From NCBI RefSeq assembly GCF_010731855.1, contig NZ_AP022620.1, positions 5,518,001-5,582,000 on the forward strand: a stretch of DNA of 64,000 nucleotides, given 5' to 3'. The number at the start of each line of letters is the position of its first letter. Positions within the stretch are counted from its first letter, which is position 1. Positions 49,350 through 59,190 of this stretch are shown piece after piece. The notes under the pieces were generated by a model, which saw nothing but the letters and a program-made list of their open reading frames with translations, was not told where the DNA came from and ran no database searches. This DNA comes from Mycolicibacterium anyangense (GTDB lineage: Bacteria; Actinomycetota; Actinomycetes; Mycobacteriales; Mycobacteriaceae). The position numbers and the translations under genes are program-made.

Positions 49350-50219
49350 ATGGGTGACGTCGAGACCAACGGTTCGGCACCGAAGGGCAAACAGAAGAAG
49401 AAGGCTCGCAAGCTTCCCAATGAGGCCTATGAAGCCGAGTTGTTCAGGCTGCAAACCGAGTTCGTGAAACTGCAGGAGTGGGTGCGGCACACCGGCGCGC
49501 GCATCGTGGTGATCTTCGAGGGCCGCGACGCCGCAGGCAAGGGCGGCACCATCAAGCGGATCACCGAGTACCTCAGCCCCCGGATCGTGCGGATCGAGGC
49601 CTTGCCCGCCCCCACCGAACGGGAGCGCGGCCAGTGGTACTACCAACGCTATATCCAGCACCTGCCCGCCAAGGGCGAGATCGTCCTGTTCGACCGGTCC
49701 TGGTACAACCGCGCCGGCGTGGAGAAGGTGATGGGATTCTGTACGCCGCAAGAACATTCGCTGTTCCTTCGGCAGACGCCGATCTTCGAGCAGATGCTCA
49801 TCGACGACGGGATCATCCTTCGCAAATACTGGTTCTCGGTATCCGACGACGAGCAGCTACGCCGGTTCCAGTCACGGCGCAATGACCCTGTGCGGCAATG
49901 GAAACTTTCCCCGATGGACCTCGAGTCGGTCTACCGCTGGGAGGACTACTCGCGGGCCAAGGATCAGATGATGGTCCATACCGATACTCCCAACAGCCCG
50001 TGGTTCGTGGTGGAGTCCGACATCAAGAAGCACGCGCGGCTGAACATGATGGCCCACCTGCTGTCCACCATCGACTACACCGAGGTCGAGCTGCCCAAGG
50101 TGGACCTGCCGCAGCGCCCGGTGATCAGCGGCAGCTACTACCGGCCACCACGCGAGTTGTCGACGTACGTGCCCGACTACGTGTCCACCCTCATGGGAGA
50201 CCCGGAGAGCGGCAGCTAA
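49350..50219 (+). CDS. ppk2: Polyphosphate kinase 2
   Basis: 289 aa (Rv3232c 295). PPK2-class P-loop kinase using polyphosphate to phosphorylate GDP or ADP. Walker A GRDAAGKGG is at 58-66, Walker B FDRSWYNRAGVE at about 114-125, and a lid with several Arg residues follows. The N-terminal 25 residues are Lys-rich. Position matches M. tuberculosis. The next gene starts 9 nt downstream. Confidence 0.96.
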   Translation: MGDVETNGSAPKGKQKKKARKLPNEAYEAELFRLQTEFVKLQEWVRHTGARIVVIFEGRDAAGKGGTIKRITEYLSPRIVRIEALPAPTERERGQWYYQRYIQHLPAKGEIVLFDRSWYNRAGVEKVMGFCTPQEHSLFLRQTPIFEQMLIDDGIILRKYWFSVSDDEQLRRFQSRRNDPVRQWKLSPMDLESVYRWEDYSRAKDQMMVHTDTPNSPWFVVESDIKKHARLNMMAHLLSTIDYTEVELPKVDLPQRPVISGSYYRPPRELSTYVPDYVSTLMGDPESGS

Positions 50220-50228
50220 TCTGCGTCA

Positions 50229-50738
50229 ATGCGGGTGTACATCCCGGCCACCTTGGCCATGCTCCAACGGTTGGTCGTCGACGGGTCCATGCAGCCGCTG
50301 TCCGGCACGGCGTTCGCCGTGACACCGACGCTGCGCGAGTCCTATGCAGAAGGCGACGACGAGGAGCTCGCCGAGGTTGCTCTCGGCGAGGCGGCGCTGG
50401 CCTCGTTGCGGTTGCTGGCGTCTGAATCCGACGCCGGCTCCGGGCTGCCGCTGCGCCGTGCAGTGCTGGTGGCCGATGCGCCGGACGCCGCGGTGACGGC
50501 GCGCCCCGATCTCGACGACGCCGTCGTCCGCATCGACGGCCGGGTCGGTCTGGACCGGGTGGTGGCCGCCTACGTCGACAATGTCGCTGCCGAGGGTGCC
50601 GTGGCGGCGGCGATCGCCGTCATCGACGATGCCGACCTCGGTGACGAGGACGCCGAGTTGACTGTCGGGGACGCCCAGGACCACGACTTGGCCTGGTACG
50701 CCACCCAAGAGCTGCCGTTCCTGCTCGAGCTGCTGTGA
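50229..50738 (+). CDS. DUF6912 family protein (Rv3231c-like)
   Basis: 169 aa of unknown function, starting [15 protein letters not shown], a family-typical beginning, with an Asp/Ala-rich middle and the ending [14 protein letters not shown]. No cysteines, signal or membrane segment. Cytosolic and acidic. Always near ppk2 and the desaturase reductase in mycobacteria. It is 9 nt after ppk2 and probably co-transcribed with it; the reductase has its own control region just after the stop. Confidence 0.82.
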   Translation: MRVYIPATLAMLQRLVVDGSMQPLSGTAFAVTPTLRESYAEGDDEELAEVALGEAALASLRLLASESDAGSGLPLRRAVLVADAPDAAVTARPDLDDAVVRIDGRVGLDRVVAAYVDNVAAEGAVAAAIAVIDDADLGDEDAELTVGDAQDHDLAWYATQELPFLLELL

Positions 50739-50754
50739 AGTCGTGGATACGGAA

Positions 50755-50774
50755 CCGTAAGTTACGGTACCGTA
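50755..50774. promoter_or_regulatory. Operator-like palindromes before the reductase
   Basis: Two overlapping perfect palindromes: CCGTAA-G-TTACGG (50755-50767) and TACGGTACCGTA (50763-50774), followed by CGTAGGTTA. The same CGTAGGTTACGGTA-type sequence occurs before desA3 (51954-51988). They look like binding sites for a TetR-type regulator of fatty acid desaturation. Confidence 0.6.
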
Positions 50775-50797
50775 GGTTAGACACGGCAGGAGCAGAT

Positions 50798-51940
50798 ATG
50801 GCCAAGAACGACGTCAAACTCAAAGCCCACGTGGCCGACACGGTGCGACCGCAGATCGCGGGAGCGGGCAAACGGCCGGCGCTCGACGCGGTCCGTGCGC
50901 TGGTCGGACGCATCACTACACCGCTGCTACCCGACGACTACCTACAGCTGGCCAACCCGCTGTGGTCGGCCCGTGAGATGCGGGGCCGCGTGGTCGATGT
51001 CCGGCGGGAGACCGAGGATTCGGCGACGCTGGTGATCAAGCCCGGCTGGGGATTCGCCTTCGACTACGAACCGGGCCAGTACATCGGAATCGGCCTGCTG
51101 GTCGAGGGCCGGTGGCGGTGGCGGTCCTACTCGCTGACGTCGAGTCCGGTGGCCGCCGGTCCCAGCCGGACGATCTCGATCACCGTCAAGGCGATGCCCG
51201 AGGGTTTCTTGTCCAGCCATCTCGTCGGTGGCGTGCAGCCCGGCACGATCGTGCGGTTGGCCGCCCCGCAGGGCAATTTCGTGCTCCCGAACCCCGCACC
51301 CGCCCAGGTGTTGTTCCTGACCGGCGGCTCGGGGATCACGCCGGTGATGTCCATGCTGCGCACCCTGGACCGCCGGGGTCAGATCGGCGACATCGTGCAT
51401 ATCCATTCGGCCCCAACGCAATCCGACGTCATGTTCGCATCCGAGCTCGACCGGTTGGCGCGCGAGCACGATGCCTACCGACTGACCGTGCGCACCACCC
51501 GCACCGAGGGCCGGCTTGATCTGCAGCGCCTCGACGAGTTTGTGCCGGACTGGCGCGAACGTCAGACCTGGGCGTGTGGCCCGGAGGGCATGCTCGACGA
51601 CGCCCATGCGCTCTGGGCGGGGGTGGGGCTGGCCGACCGGCTGCATCTGGAGAGGTTCGCGGCTTCCCGTGCGGCCGGCCACGGCCAGGGCGGCACGGTG
51701 ACCTTCGAACGCAGCGGCAAGACCGCGACCGTCGACGCCGCGACATCGCTGATGGAAGCCGGCGAGCAGATCGGTGTCCGGATGCCGTTCGGCTGCCGGA
51801 TGGGGATCTGCCAGTCGTGTGTGGTGAGCCTGGTCGACGGGCACGTCCGCGACCTGCGGACTGGTGTCGAGCACGAGCCCGGGACCCGGATTCAGACCTG
51901 TGTGTCCTCGCCCTCGGGCGACTGTGCAGTCGACGTATAA
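50798..51940 (+). CDS. Ferredoxin reductase for the desaturase (Rv3230c-like)
   Basis: 380 aa, the same length as Rv3230c. FAD-binding domain ([13 protein letters not shown]), NADPH-binding domain ([13 protein letters not shown]) and a C-terminal plant-type 2Fe-2S domain with CRMGICQSC and a later Cys (TCVSS). It passes electrons to the membrane desaturase DesA3, with which it forms a two-protein stearoyl-CoA desaturase system. ATG 50798 follows GGAG; the frame is open upstream across the operator. desA3 follows after 69 nt with its own operator. Confidence 0.93.
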   Translation: MAKNDVKLKAHVADTVRPQIAGAGKRPALDAVRALVGRITTPLLPDDYLQLANPLWSAREMRGRVVDVRRETEDSATLVIKPGWGFAFDYEPGQYIGIGLLVEGRWRWRSYSLTSSPVAAGPSRTISITVKAMPEGFLSSHLVGGVQPGTIVRLAAPQGNFVLPNPAPAQVLFLTGGSGITPVMSMLRTLDRRGQIGDIVHIHSAPTQSDVMFASELDRLAREHDAYRLTVRTTRTEGRLDLQRLDEFVPDWRERQTWACGPEGMLDDAHALWAGVGLADRLHLERFAASRAAGHGQGGTVTFERSGKTATVDAATSLMEAGEQIGVRMPFGCRMGICQSCVVSLVDGHVRDLRTGVEHEPGTRIQTCVSSPSGDCAVDV

Positions 51941-51953
51941 GGTTTACTGACTA

Positions 51954-51977
51954 GTAACCTACGGGTACGTAGGTTAC
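51954..51977. promoter_or_regulatory. Operator-like palindrome before desA3
   Basis: Perfect 10-bp arms GTAACCTACG (51954-51963) and CGTAGGTTAC (51968-51977) with a 4-nt spacer. CGTAGG is repeated again downstream (51983-51988). Shares its arm sequence with the element before the reductase gene. Typical size for a TetR-family dimer or dimer-pair site. Confidence 0.66.
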
Positions 51978-52009
51978 GGTAGCGTAGGAAGCTGAAGGGA
52001 GGCACCACC

Positions 52010-53260
52010 ATGGCAATCACCGACGTCGATGTCTTCGCGCATCTGACCGAAGCCGACATCGAGAGCCTCGCCGTTGAACTCGACACCATCCGTCAGGACA
52101 TCGAGGATTCCCTCGGTGAGCGCGACGCGCGCTACATCCGCCGCACGATCGCGGCTCAGCGTGGTCTGGAGATCGCGGGACGGCTCATGCTCGCCGCGAG
52201 CGCGAAGCGCTCGGCCTGGTGGGCGGGGACGGTGACGCTGGGCGTGGCCAAGATCATCGAGAACATGGAGATCGGCCACAACGTCATGCACGGCCAGTGG
52301 GACTGGATGAACGATCCCGAGATCCACTCCTCGACCTGGGAGTGGGACATGAACGGGGTGTCCAAGCATTGGCGCTTCACCCACAACTTCATGCACCACA
52401 AGTACACCAACATCTTGGGCATGGACGATGACATCGGCTACGGCGTCATCCGGGTCACCCGTGACCAGAAGTGGAAGCCGTTCAACTTGTACGGCAACCT
52501 GCTGTTCAACACCCTGCTGGCCATCGGTTTCGAGTGGGGTGTGGGGCTGCAGCACCTGGAGCTCGGCAAGATCTTCAAGGGCCGCGACAACCGTGACGCC
52601 ACCCTGGTGCGGATGCGGGAATTCGGCGTCAAGGCCGCCGCCCAGTTGTTCAAGGACTACGTGGCATTCCCGGCCATCACGTCGCTGTCCCCGCGGGCCA
52701 CTTTCCGCTCGACGGCGACCGCCAACGCGATCGCCAACGTTATTCGCAACGTGTGGGCCAACGCCATCATCTTCTGCGGCCACTTTCCTGACGGCGCAGA
52801 GAAATTCACCAAGACCGACATGGTGGGCGAGAGCAAGGGCCAGTGGTACCTGCGCCAGATGCTGGGTAGCGCCAACATCGACGGCGGCCCGGTGATGGAC
52901 TTCATGAGCGGCAACCTGTCCTACCAGATCGAGCACCACCTGTACCCGGACCTGCCGAGCAACCGGCTCGCCGAGATCTCGGTGCGGGTACGTCAACTGT
53001 GCGAGAAGTACGACCTGCCCTACACCAGCGGGCCGTTCCTGGTCCAGTACGGCAAGTCCTGGCGCACCATCGCGAAACTGTCACTGCCGGACCGGTTTCT
53101 GCGCGACACCGCCGATGACGCACCGGAGACCCGCAGCGAGCGCATGTTCGCTGAACTGGAGCCCGGGTATGCCGGAGTCGATCCGCAGACCGGCCGTAAG
53201 CGTGGCCTGAAGACCGCGATCAGCGCGGTGCGCGAGTGGCGGCGGTCCCGGTCCGCCTAG
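52010..53260 (+). CDS. desA3: Membrane fatty acyl-CoA desaturase DesA3
   Basis: 416 aa (Rv3229c 427). Acyl-CoA delta-9 desaturase making oleate-type chains. The three His boxes of the diiron site are HNVMH (90-94), HNFMHH (125-130) and QIEHH (about 307-311). Hydrophobic segments lie near 65-85 and 160-185, with another around 235-255. AGGGAGG precedes ATG 52010. The palindromes upstream of both desA3 and its reductase indicate shared control. Confidence 0.95.
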   Translation: MAITDVDVFAHLTEADIESLAVELDTIRQDIEDSLGERDARYIRRTIAAQRGLEIAGRLMLAASAKRSAWWAGTVTLGVAKIIENMEIGHNVMHGQWDWMNDPEIHSSTWEWDMNGVSKHWRFTHNFMHHKYTNILGMDDDIGYGVIRVTRDQKWKPFNLYGNLLFNTLLAIGFEWGVGLQHLELGKIFKGRDNRDATLVRMREFGVKAAAQLFKDYVAFPAITSLSPRATFRSTATANAIANVIRNVWANAIIFCGHFPDGAEKFTKTDMVGESKGQWYLRQMLGSANIDGGPVMDFMSGNLSYQIEHHLYPDLPSNRLAEISVRVRQLCEKYDLPYTSGPFLVQYGKSWRTIAKLSLPDRFLRDTADDAPETRSERMFAELEPGYAGVDPQTGRKRGLKTAISAVREWRRSRSA

Positions 53261-53422
53261 TGCGGGTGTCGCTCGCCGCGCGAAGATGACCGTTCGCCAC
53301 TACGCTGATGAACAGTTGGTGACTGACGGGCGAACTCAGCCTCTCGCTGTCTGGCATCGGGAGGCGACGTTATCGGGTCATATGTCGGCTACGTCAAGCG
53401 TGACGACCGGCTGCACGGGTTC

Positions 53423-54379
53423 TTGAGCGGAATCGTCCGCGAACATCTTGGCGTCCACACGTCGTCGCCGGCGTTCCGGGCGTTCCGGCTGCGCGGCAGC
53501 AACGAGGTGTATGGGTACGAGGAGAAGCACACTCGGGCCCGGGTGATCTGCAAGTTCTACGGACCGCGGTATGGCTGGGATCGGGACAAGGCCGCGGGCA
53601 TGGCTTTTCGCGAGTATGACAGTCTGCAGCGGCTGCGCGGTTACGACCTGGTCGGCTCACCGCACCACGTGATCCGTCCGCTTGCGGTGGCCCCCGATAT
53701 CAACGGCGTGATCGCGCTGGAGTTCTACTCCGGTGAGCAGTTCAGCCAGGCGATCGAGCGCTCGATCCGGGACAACGACCATGCGCACCTCTACTGGCGG
53801 CTCAAGGCTCTCGCGTATTTCCTTGCCACACTGCACAATCGGACCGCCAACGGAAAGTCGGTGGACTTTGACGTCGACTGCGCCTACTTCGGCCAGATCG
53901 TCGACCGGTTGGCACGTCACCATCGCATCGGAGGGTGGGATGTCGACGAACTACTGTGGCTGCAAGGACTCTGGCGGGAACGTCCGGCGATGTGGCAGGA
54001 CCGCCAGGTGTGGCTGCACGGCGACGCCACCCCGGCGAATTTCCTCTTCGGCCATGGCCTGGACGTCGCCGCGATCGACTTGGAGCGGATGAAGCGCGGA
54101 GACCGGATGTTCGACGTCGGACGGGTGGCCGGCGAACTGCAGCATGCGTTCATGCTCGCGACGGGTTCGCGCAAGCGGGCCGAGCCGTTCCTCGGGCACT
54201 TCCTGTGGGAGTACAGCTGCCACTTCCCGGACCGCGGCAGCGCGTTCGCCTCCATCACGGCTCGGCTGCCGTACTACATGGCGCTCAACCTGCTGCGGAT
54301 CGCGCGCAACGACTACATCTCGCCGGAATACGGCGCGCGGCTGGTGCGCAAGGCCAAGCTGCTGCTGCAGGCACCGTAG
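53423..54379 (+). CDS. Kinase-like phosphotransferase (APH fold)
   Basis: 318 aa from TTG 53423. The aminoglycoside-phosphotransferase/choline-kinase fold is visible: catalytic HGDATPANF (about 197-205) and the metal-binding DLERM (about 214-218). The substrate is unknown. The open frame extends back to 53327 and its translation (SYVGYVKRDDRLHGF) looks coding, yet it holds no ATG or GTG. GGGAGG (53359-53364) lies 7 nt before an ATC codon (53372), raising the chance of a rare start. A HAD-like gene follows after 4 nt, forming a possible kinase/phosphatase pair. Confidence 0.78.
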   Translation: MSGIVREHLGVHTSSPAFRAFRLRGSNEVYGYEEKHTRARVICKFYGPRYGWDRDKAAGMAFREYDSLQRLRGYDLVGSPHHVIRPLAVAPDINGVIALEFYSGEQFSQAIERSIRDNDHAHLYWRLKALAYFLATLHNRTANGKSVDFDVDCAYFGQIVDRLARHHRIGGWDVDELLWLQGLWRERPAMWQDRQVWLHGDATPANFLFGHGLDVAAIDLERMKRGDRMFDVGRVAGELQHAFMLATGSRKRAEPFLGHFLWEYSCHFPDRGSAFASITARLPYYMALNLLRIARNDYISPEYGARLVRKAKLLLQAP

Positions 54380-54383
54380 CGGT

Positions 54384-55115
54384 ATGGATCTCGCCGCTAT
54401 CGCGTTCGATGTCAATGGCACGTTGATCGAGATCCGCACCGACGACCACTCCCAGGACGCCTTCCGGGCGGTCGGCCACTACCTGACCTACCAGGGCATC
54501 GACCTACGCCGCCACCACCTGAGTGAGCTGTACTTCGATCGGCTCAAGGCTCAGCAGCGCAACAGCCCCGAGGCTCATCCGGAGTTCGACGGGCCCGGCA
54601 TCTGGCGCTCGATCGTCGAGGATTTCGCCAGCGACTACACCCGCCGGCTCCCGCCGCAGCGCCTCGCAGAACTGCCGCTCACCCTGGCCGAGATCTATCG
54701 CGGTGTCAGCCGGCGCAAGCTCAAGCTCTACCCGCATGTGCGCTCCACGCTGCGGGTGCTGCGCGAGCATTTCCCGCTGGCGGTCGTCAGTGACGGCCAG
54801 AGCAGCTACGCGCGGGGTGAATTGCACAAGGTGGGGCTCACCGAGTTCTTCCACCCCATCGTGGTCTCCGGTGACCACGGGTTCCGCAAGCCCGACCGGC
54901 GGCTGTTCCAGTTCGCCCTCGACGGTATGGGCGTGCCGGCCGACAAGACGCTCTATGTGGGCAATGACATGCATCGCGACATCTTCGGCGCCCAAGAGGC
55001 CGGCCTGCGCACCGTCATGTACGACTCCGATCAGGGGACCAAGGAACACCACGGCTGCCGTCCGGACCACCGCATCACCGACTTCCGCGATCTGCTCGGA
55101 CTGGTCGGGCTGTAG
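54384..55115 (+). CDS. HAD-superfamily hydrolase-like protein
   Basis: 243 aa. HAD motifs: I is DVNGT (9-13), where the usual second Asp is Asn; II is VVSDGQ; III is the Lys in FRKPD; IV is GNDMHRD. The motif I change removes the usual general acid/base of phosphatases while keeping the nucleophile Asp9, as in some dehalogenase-type or altered HADs. It is 4 nt after the kinase-like gene and surely co-transcribed. Substrate unknown; a detoxifying or sugar-phosphate role can only be guessed. Confidence 0.83.
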   Translation: MDLAAIAFDVNGTLIEIRTDDHSQDAFRAVGHYLTYQGIDLRRHHLSELYFDRLKAQQRNSPEAHPEFDGPGIWRSIVEDFASDYTRRLPPQRLAELPLTLAEIYRGVSRRKLKLYPHVRSTLRVLREHFPLAVVSDGQSSYARGELHKVGLTEFFHPIVVSGDHGFRKPDRRLFQFALDGMGVPADKTLYVGNDMHRDIFGAQEAGLRTVMYDSDQGTKEHHGCRPDHRITDFRDLLGLVGL

Positions 55116-55152
55116 GTCCGGCTGCCGCCCTCGGTGCACACCCAACCGACGG

Positions 55153-56010
55153 TTACTTGGGAATCCAGTCGAAGGTGTCCGGGTTGGGCCCGCGACGGCC
55201 GGCCTCACCCTTGTCCAGTGCGGTCAGCTCGTCGATCTGGTCGTCGCTCAGCTCGAAGTCGAAGATGTCGATGTTCTCCCGGATGCGCTCGGTGCTGACC
55301 GACTTGGGGAACACGATGTCACCGCGCTCGATGTGCCAGCGCAGCACCACCTGCGCCGGGGACTTGCCGATCTTCTGCGCGATCTGCCCGACGATCGGGT
55401 CGTCCAGGACAGCGCCCTGGGCGATGGGTGACCACGCCTCGGTGAGGATGGTGTGCTCGATGCCGTAGGCGCGCACCGCGTCGTTGGTGAAGTACGGGTG
55501 CACCTCGATCTGGTTCACCGCGGGCACGGTCTCGGTGTCGCGGGCCAGCTGCTCGAGGTGGGGGATCTGGAAGTTGGACACCCCGATGCTGCGAGCGCGG
55601 CCGTCTTTCTTGAACTCCTCCAACGTCTTCCATGTCGAGACGAAGTCACCGTCGTAGAGCGTCGGCAGCGGCCAGTGGATGAGGAACAGGTCGACGTAGT
55701 CGAAACCGAGTGCGGAGATCGTCGCGTCGAAGGCGCGCCGCGCGTCATCGGGCTTGTGGAAGCTGTTGTTGAGCTTGCTGGTGATGTACACCTCGGAGCG
55801 GTCGATCCCGGCGTCGCGGACGCCCTGCCCGACCCCCTTCTCGTTCTGGTACATCTCGGCGGTGTCGATGTGGCGGTAGCCGATCTCCAGTGCCGTGCGG
55901 ACGGCTGCCGCGGTCTGGTCGGGCGGGATCTGGAACACCCCGAACCCGAACTGGGGGATCGTCGTGCCGTCGTTGAGGGTGAGCTGAGGAACCTGGGAGC
56001 TTACGGTCAT
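55153..56010 (-). CDS. Aldo/keto reductase
   Basis: 285 aa NADPH-dependent reductase of AKR5-like type. The catalytic tetrad is in place: Asp49, Tyr54, Lys79 and His112. The C-terminal NADPH phosphate-binding segment FPKSVSTERIREN is present. ATG 56010 gives the standard start; the frame reaches 56043. It probably reduces aldehydes or methylglyoxal. Convergent with the HAD gene, and 43 nt downstream of the rsgA stop on the same strand. Confidence 0.92.
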   Translation of the reverse strand: MTVSSQVPQLTLNDGTTIPQFGFGVFQIPPDQTAAAVRTALEIGYRHIDTAEMYQNEKGVGQGVRDAGIDRSEVYITSKLNNSFHKPDDARRAFDATISALGFDYVDLFLIHWPLPTLYDGDFVSTWKTLEEFKKDGRARSIGVSNFQIPHLEQLARDTETVPAVNQIEVHPYFTNDAVRAYGIEHTILTEAWSPIAQGAVLDDPIVGQIAQKIGKSPAQVVLRWHIERGDIVFPKSVSTERIRENIDIFDFELSDDQIDELTALDKGEAGRRGPNPDTFDWIPK

Positions 56011-56053
56011 GACTGCGGTGTGCCTCTCTGTCGCCGATATCAAACAACGCTAG

Positions 56054-57043
56054 TCAGTACGCGGCCGCTTCGCTCAGGGCGTTCAGCAGCCGTCGGGCCG
56101 CCGCGACCCGTCGGGCCTGCGGACCGGTCAGCCCGTCCAGCGCGCATTCCGGGTCCGCGGGCGGCCCCAGATGGCCGCAGCCGCGTGGGCAGTCGCCGAT
56201 CGCATCAGCCAGATCGGAAAACGCCGCCAGGACGTCATCGGGTTCGACGTGGGCCAGGCCGAACGACCGGATCCCGGGGGTGTCGACCACCCAGCCGCCG
56301 CCGGGGAGTGGCAGGGCCACCGACTGGGTCGACGTGTGCTTGCCCTTCCCGACTCCCGACACCTCGCCGGTGGCCCGATCTGCCTGCGGGACAAGGCGAT
56401 TCACCAAGGTGGACTTGCCGACCCCGGAATGGCCCAGCAGGACGGTCAGCTGGCCGGCCAGCAGGGGCAGCACCAGGTCGAGTGGGTCGTCCCGGCCGGC
56501 GGTGATCACGGTGAGGTCCAGGTCGGCGAACTGGTCGGCGAACGGTTCGGCCGGAGCCAGGTCGCTCTTGGTCAGGCACAGGATCGGTCGCAGTCCACCG
56601 ACGTAGGCGGCGATCAGCGCCCGGTCCACCAGTCCCGTGCGCGGCGGCGGATCCGACAGCGCCACCACGATCAGCAACTGGTCGGCGTTGGCCACCACGA
56701 CCCGTTCGGTGGGATCGGTGTCATCGGCGGTGCGGCGCAACACCGTTGCCCGTTCGGCACGACGCACGATGCGGGCCAGGGTGTCGGCACGTCCGGACAG
56801 GTCGCCGACGACGTCGACTCGATCACCGACCACGATCGGGGTGCGGCCCAGTTCGCGAGCCCGCATCGCGGTGACCGGGCGGTCCGGGTCGCCGTCGAGA
56901 ACACAGCCCCAACGGCCTCGGTCGACGGTCACCACCATGGCCGAGACCGCGTCGGCGTGTTCCGGGCGGGTCTTGGTGCGGGGACGCGAGCCACGGCCCG
57001 ACCTGATCTTGACGTCGGACTCGTCGTACTCGTGTCGTCTCAA
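56054..57043 (-). CDS. rsgA: Ribosome small-subunit GTPase RsgA
   Basis: 329 aa (Rv3228 330). Circularly permuted GTPase assisting late 30S maturation. Order: OB-fold; G4 LTKSD; G1/P-loop [10 protein letters not shown]3 DTPG; C-terminal zinc knuckle [10 protein letters not shown]...CA. The start is read as TTG 57043, whose last two bases begin the aroA stop (TTGA), which gives the right length. An upstream ATG/GTG within aroA (57067) is the alternative. Coupled to aroA, conserved in mycobacteria. Confidence 0.94.
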   Translation of the reverse strand: MRRHEYDESDVKIRSGRGSRPRTKTRPEHADAVSAMVVTVDRGRWGCVLDGDPDRPVTAMRARELGRTPIVVGDRVDVVGDLSGRADTLARIVRRAERATVLRRTADDTDPTERVVVANADQLLIVVALSDPPPRTGLVDRALIAAYVGGLRPILCLTKSDLAPAEPFADQFADLDLTVITAGRDDPLDLVLPLLAGQLTVLLGHSGVGKSTLVNRLVPQADRATGEVSGVGKGKHTSTQSVALPLPGGGWVVDTPGIRSFGLAHVEPDDVLAAFSDLADAIGDCPRGCGHLGPPADPECALDGLTGPQARRVAAARRLLNALSEAAAY

Positions 57044-58329
57044 TCGCGCCCCAGCATCTCGGCCCACATCCGCGGGAAGTCGGGCAGCGTCTTGCCAGTG
57101 GTCGCGATGTCCTCGACCTCGACACCGGGGGAACGCAGTCCCACGATGGCACCGGCCGTCGCCATCCGATGGTCGGCATAGGACCGCCAGATGCCGCCGT
57201 GCAGGGGGCGGGCGGTGATCACCAGACCATCCTCGGTCTCGGCGCAGTCCCCGCCGAGGCCGTTGATCTCGGTGCTCAGCGCGGCCAGCCGGTCGGTCTC
57301 GTGGCCGCGCAGGTGCGCGATGCCGGTCAGCCGCGACACCGACCCCGGCTGCGCCAGTGCGGCCAGTGCCGCCACGGACGGGGCGAGTTCACCGACATCG
57401 TTCAGGTCCACGTCGAAGCCGGGGTAGCCGCCGTCCGCCCCGCGTACCTCGAGGTATGAATCTGTCTGCTGCACAGCCGATCCCATCAATTTCAGGATCG
57501 AGACAATGGTGTCGGCGGGCTGCACACTGGCGCGGGGCCAACCGGTGATGCGCACCGTGCCGCCGGTGGCCACCGCGGCGGCCAGGAACGGTACCGAATT
57601 CGACAGGTCCGGCTCGACATCCCAGTGTCGCGCCGCCACCGCACCGGGCGCGATCTGCCACTGGTTGGCCTGGGTGTCGTCCACCTCGACGCCGGCCTCG
57701 CGCAGCATGGCCACCGTCATCGCGATATGCGGTGCTGAGGGCAACGAGGGGCCGGTGTGCACCAGCGTCAGGCCGATCCGGAACGAGGCGCCCGACAGCA
57801 GCAGCCCGGAGACGAACTGCGAAGAAGCCGAGGCGTCGATGTGCACGGTGCCGCCGCGCACCCCGCCGTGGCCGCGCACCAGGAACGGCAGCCCGGTGCC
57901 CTCGATGTCCACGCCGAGGCCGCGCAGACCGTCGAGCAGGGGAGCGATTGGCCTGGCCCTGGCCTGGTCGTCACCGTCGAATTCGACCGCCGCCGAGCTC
58001 AGCGCCGCCAGCGGCGGCACGAACCGCAGCACCGTGCCGGCCAGGCCGCAGTCGATGCGCGCGTGCGCGCCGGGGTCCAGGGTTGCGCCCACCGTCAGCT
58101 CGGTGCCGTCGCCGTCGACCGACAGGCCCAGCGTCTGCAACGCGGCGATCATCAGATCGGTATCGCGGCTGCGCAGCGCCCCGCTGATGGTGGAGCTGCC
58201 CTGACCCTGGGCGGCGGCCAGCGCGGCCAGGATCAGGGTGCGGTTGGTCTGTGACTTGGAGCCCGGCACCGTGACGGTGGCATGCACGGGATCCGGTGTG
58301 CTCGGTGCCGTCCACAGTTCGGTGCTCAC
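57040..58329 (-). CDS. aroA: 3-phosphoshikimate 1-carboxyvinyltransferase AroA
   Basis: 429-aa EPSP synthase of the shikimate pathway. N-terminal GSKSQTNR holds the phosphoenolpyruvate/shikimate-phosphate Lys and Arg, and the C-terminal [13 protein letters not shown] motif is present. GTG 58329 is the start. The active site loop contains GLAGTVLRF, close to the NAGTA(M) region of class I enzymes. Divergent from the SRAP gene (44 nt between starts). Confidence 0.97.
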   Translation of the reverse strand: MSTELWTAPSTPDPVHATVTVPGSKSQTNRTLILAALAAAQGQGSSTISGALRSRDTDLMIAALQTLGLSVDGDGTELTVGATLDPGAHARIDCGLAGTVLRFVPPLAALSSAAVEFDGDDQARARPIAPLLDGLRGLGVDIEGTGLPFLVRGHGGVRGGTVHIDASASSQFVSGLLLSGASFRIGLTLVHTGPSLPSAPHIAMTVAMLREAGVEVDDTQANQWQIAPGAVAARHWDVEPDLSNSVPFLAAAVATGGTVRITGWPRASVQPADTIVSILKLMGSAVQQTDSYLEVRGADGGYPGFDVDLNDVGELAPSVAALAALAQPGSVSRLTGIAHLRGHETDRLAALSTEINGLGGDCAETEDGLVITARPLHGGIWRSYADHRMATAGAIVGLRSPGVEVEDIATTGKTLPDFPRMWAEMLGRD

Positions 58330-58373
58330 GGGCTACATCCTGCCTTGTCGCACCGGTGGGTAACCATGGAGCC

Positions 58374-59135
58374 ATGTGCGGACGATTCGCGGTGACCACC
58401 GACCCGGCCCTGCTGGCCGCGAAGATTCAGGCCATCGACGAAGCCACGGCGGCAGGGGAGAGCCGGGGAGCCAACTACAACGTCGCGCCCACGGCCACCA
58501 TCGCGACGGTGGTGAGCCGGCATGACGAGCCCGAGGACACTCCCACGCGCCGGGTGCGCCTGATGCGCTGGGGCTTGGTGCCGCCGTGGGTGAAGGCCAC
58601 CGCCGACGGCACACCGGAGGCCAAGGGCCCGATGTTGATCAACGCCCGCGCTGAGAAGGTGACCACCTCACCCGCCTTTCGGGCATCGGCCAAGAGCAAG
58701 CGCTGTCTGGTGCCCATGGACGGCTACTACGAGTGGAAGCCGAATCCGGACACCCCGGCCGGGAAGAAGGCTCGTAAGACGCCGTACTTCATGTACCGAG
58801 CCGACGGCGAGCCGTTGTTCATGGCGGGGTTGTGGTCGGTGTGGCGGCCGGACAAGGACGGCAGTCCGCTGCTCACGTGCACGATCATCACCACCGACGC
58901 CGTCGGCCAGCTTGCCGAGATCCATGACCGGATGCCGCTGGTCCTCGACGAACGAGACTGGGATCGCTGGCTGAATCCCGACACACCTGCCGCGGTTGAC
59001 CTGTTGGCGGCCCCGCCCGATATCGGCGGGATCGCGGTGCGGGAGGTGTCGACGCTGGTCAACAATGTGCGCAACAACGGTCCGGAACTCATCGAGCCCA
59101 CCGAGCCAGACAACCAACCGGTTGGACTGTTCTAG
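58374..59135 (+). CDS. SOS response-associated peptidase (SRAP/YedK-like)
   Basis: 253 aa. Cys2 becomes the N-terminal residue after Met removal and crosslinks to abasic sites in single-stranded DNA. The family also needs Asn36 (YNVAP), Glu120 (GYYEWK) and His in IHDRMP; all are present. It shields abasic sites during replication. Orthologue of Rv3226c. The frame opens further upstream, but ATG 58374 puts Cys at position 2. Confidence 0.95.
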   Translation: MCGRFAVTTDPALLAAKIQAIDEATAAGESRGANYNVAPTATIATVVSRHDEPEDTPTRRVRLMRWGLVPPWVKATADGTPEAKGPMLINARAEKVTTSPAFRASAKSKRCLVPMDGYYEWKPNPDTPAGKKARKTPYFMYRADGEPLFMAGLWSVWRPDKDGSPLLTCTIITTDAVGQLAEIHDRMPLVLDERDWDRWLNPDTPAAVDLLAAPPDIGGIAVREVSTLVNNVRNNGPELIEPTEPDNQPVGLF

Positions 59136-59190
59136 GCGGGCGGGGGCGGCTAGTCTCACAGGCACCTTCCGCCCACCGAGAGGAGCGGCC

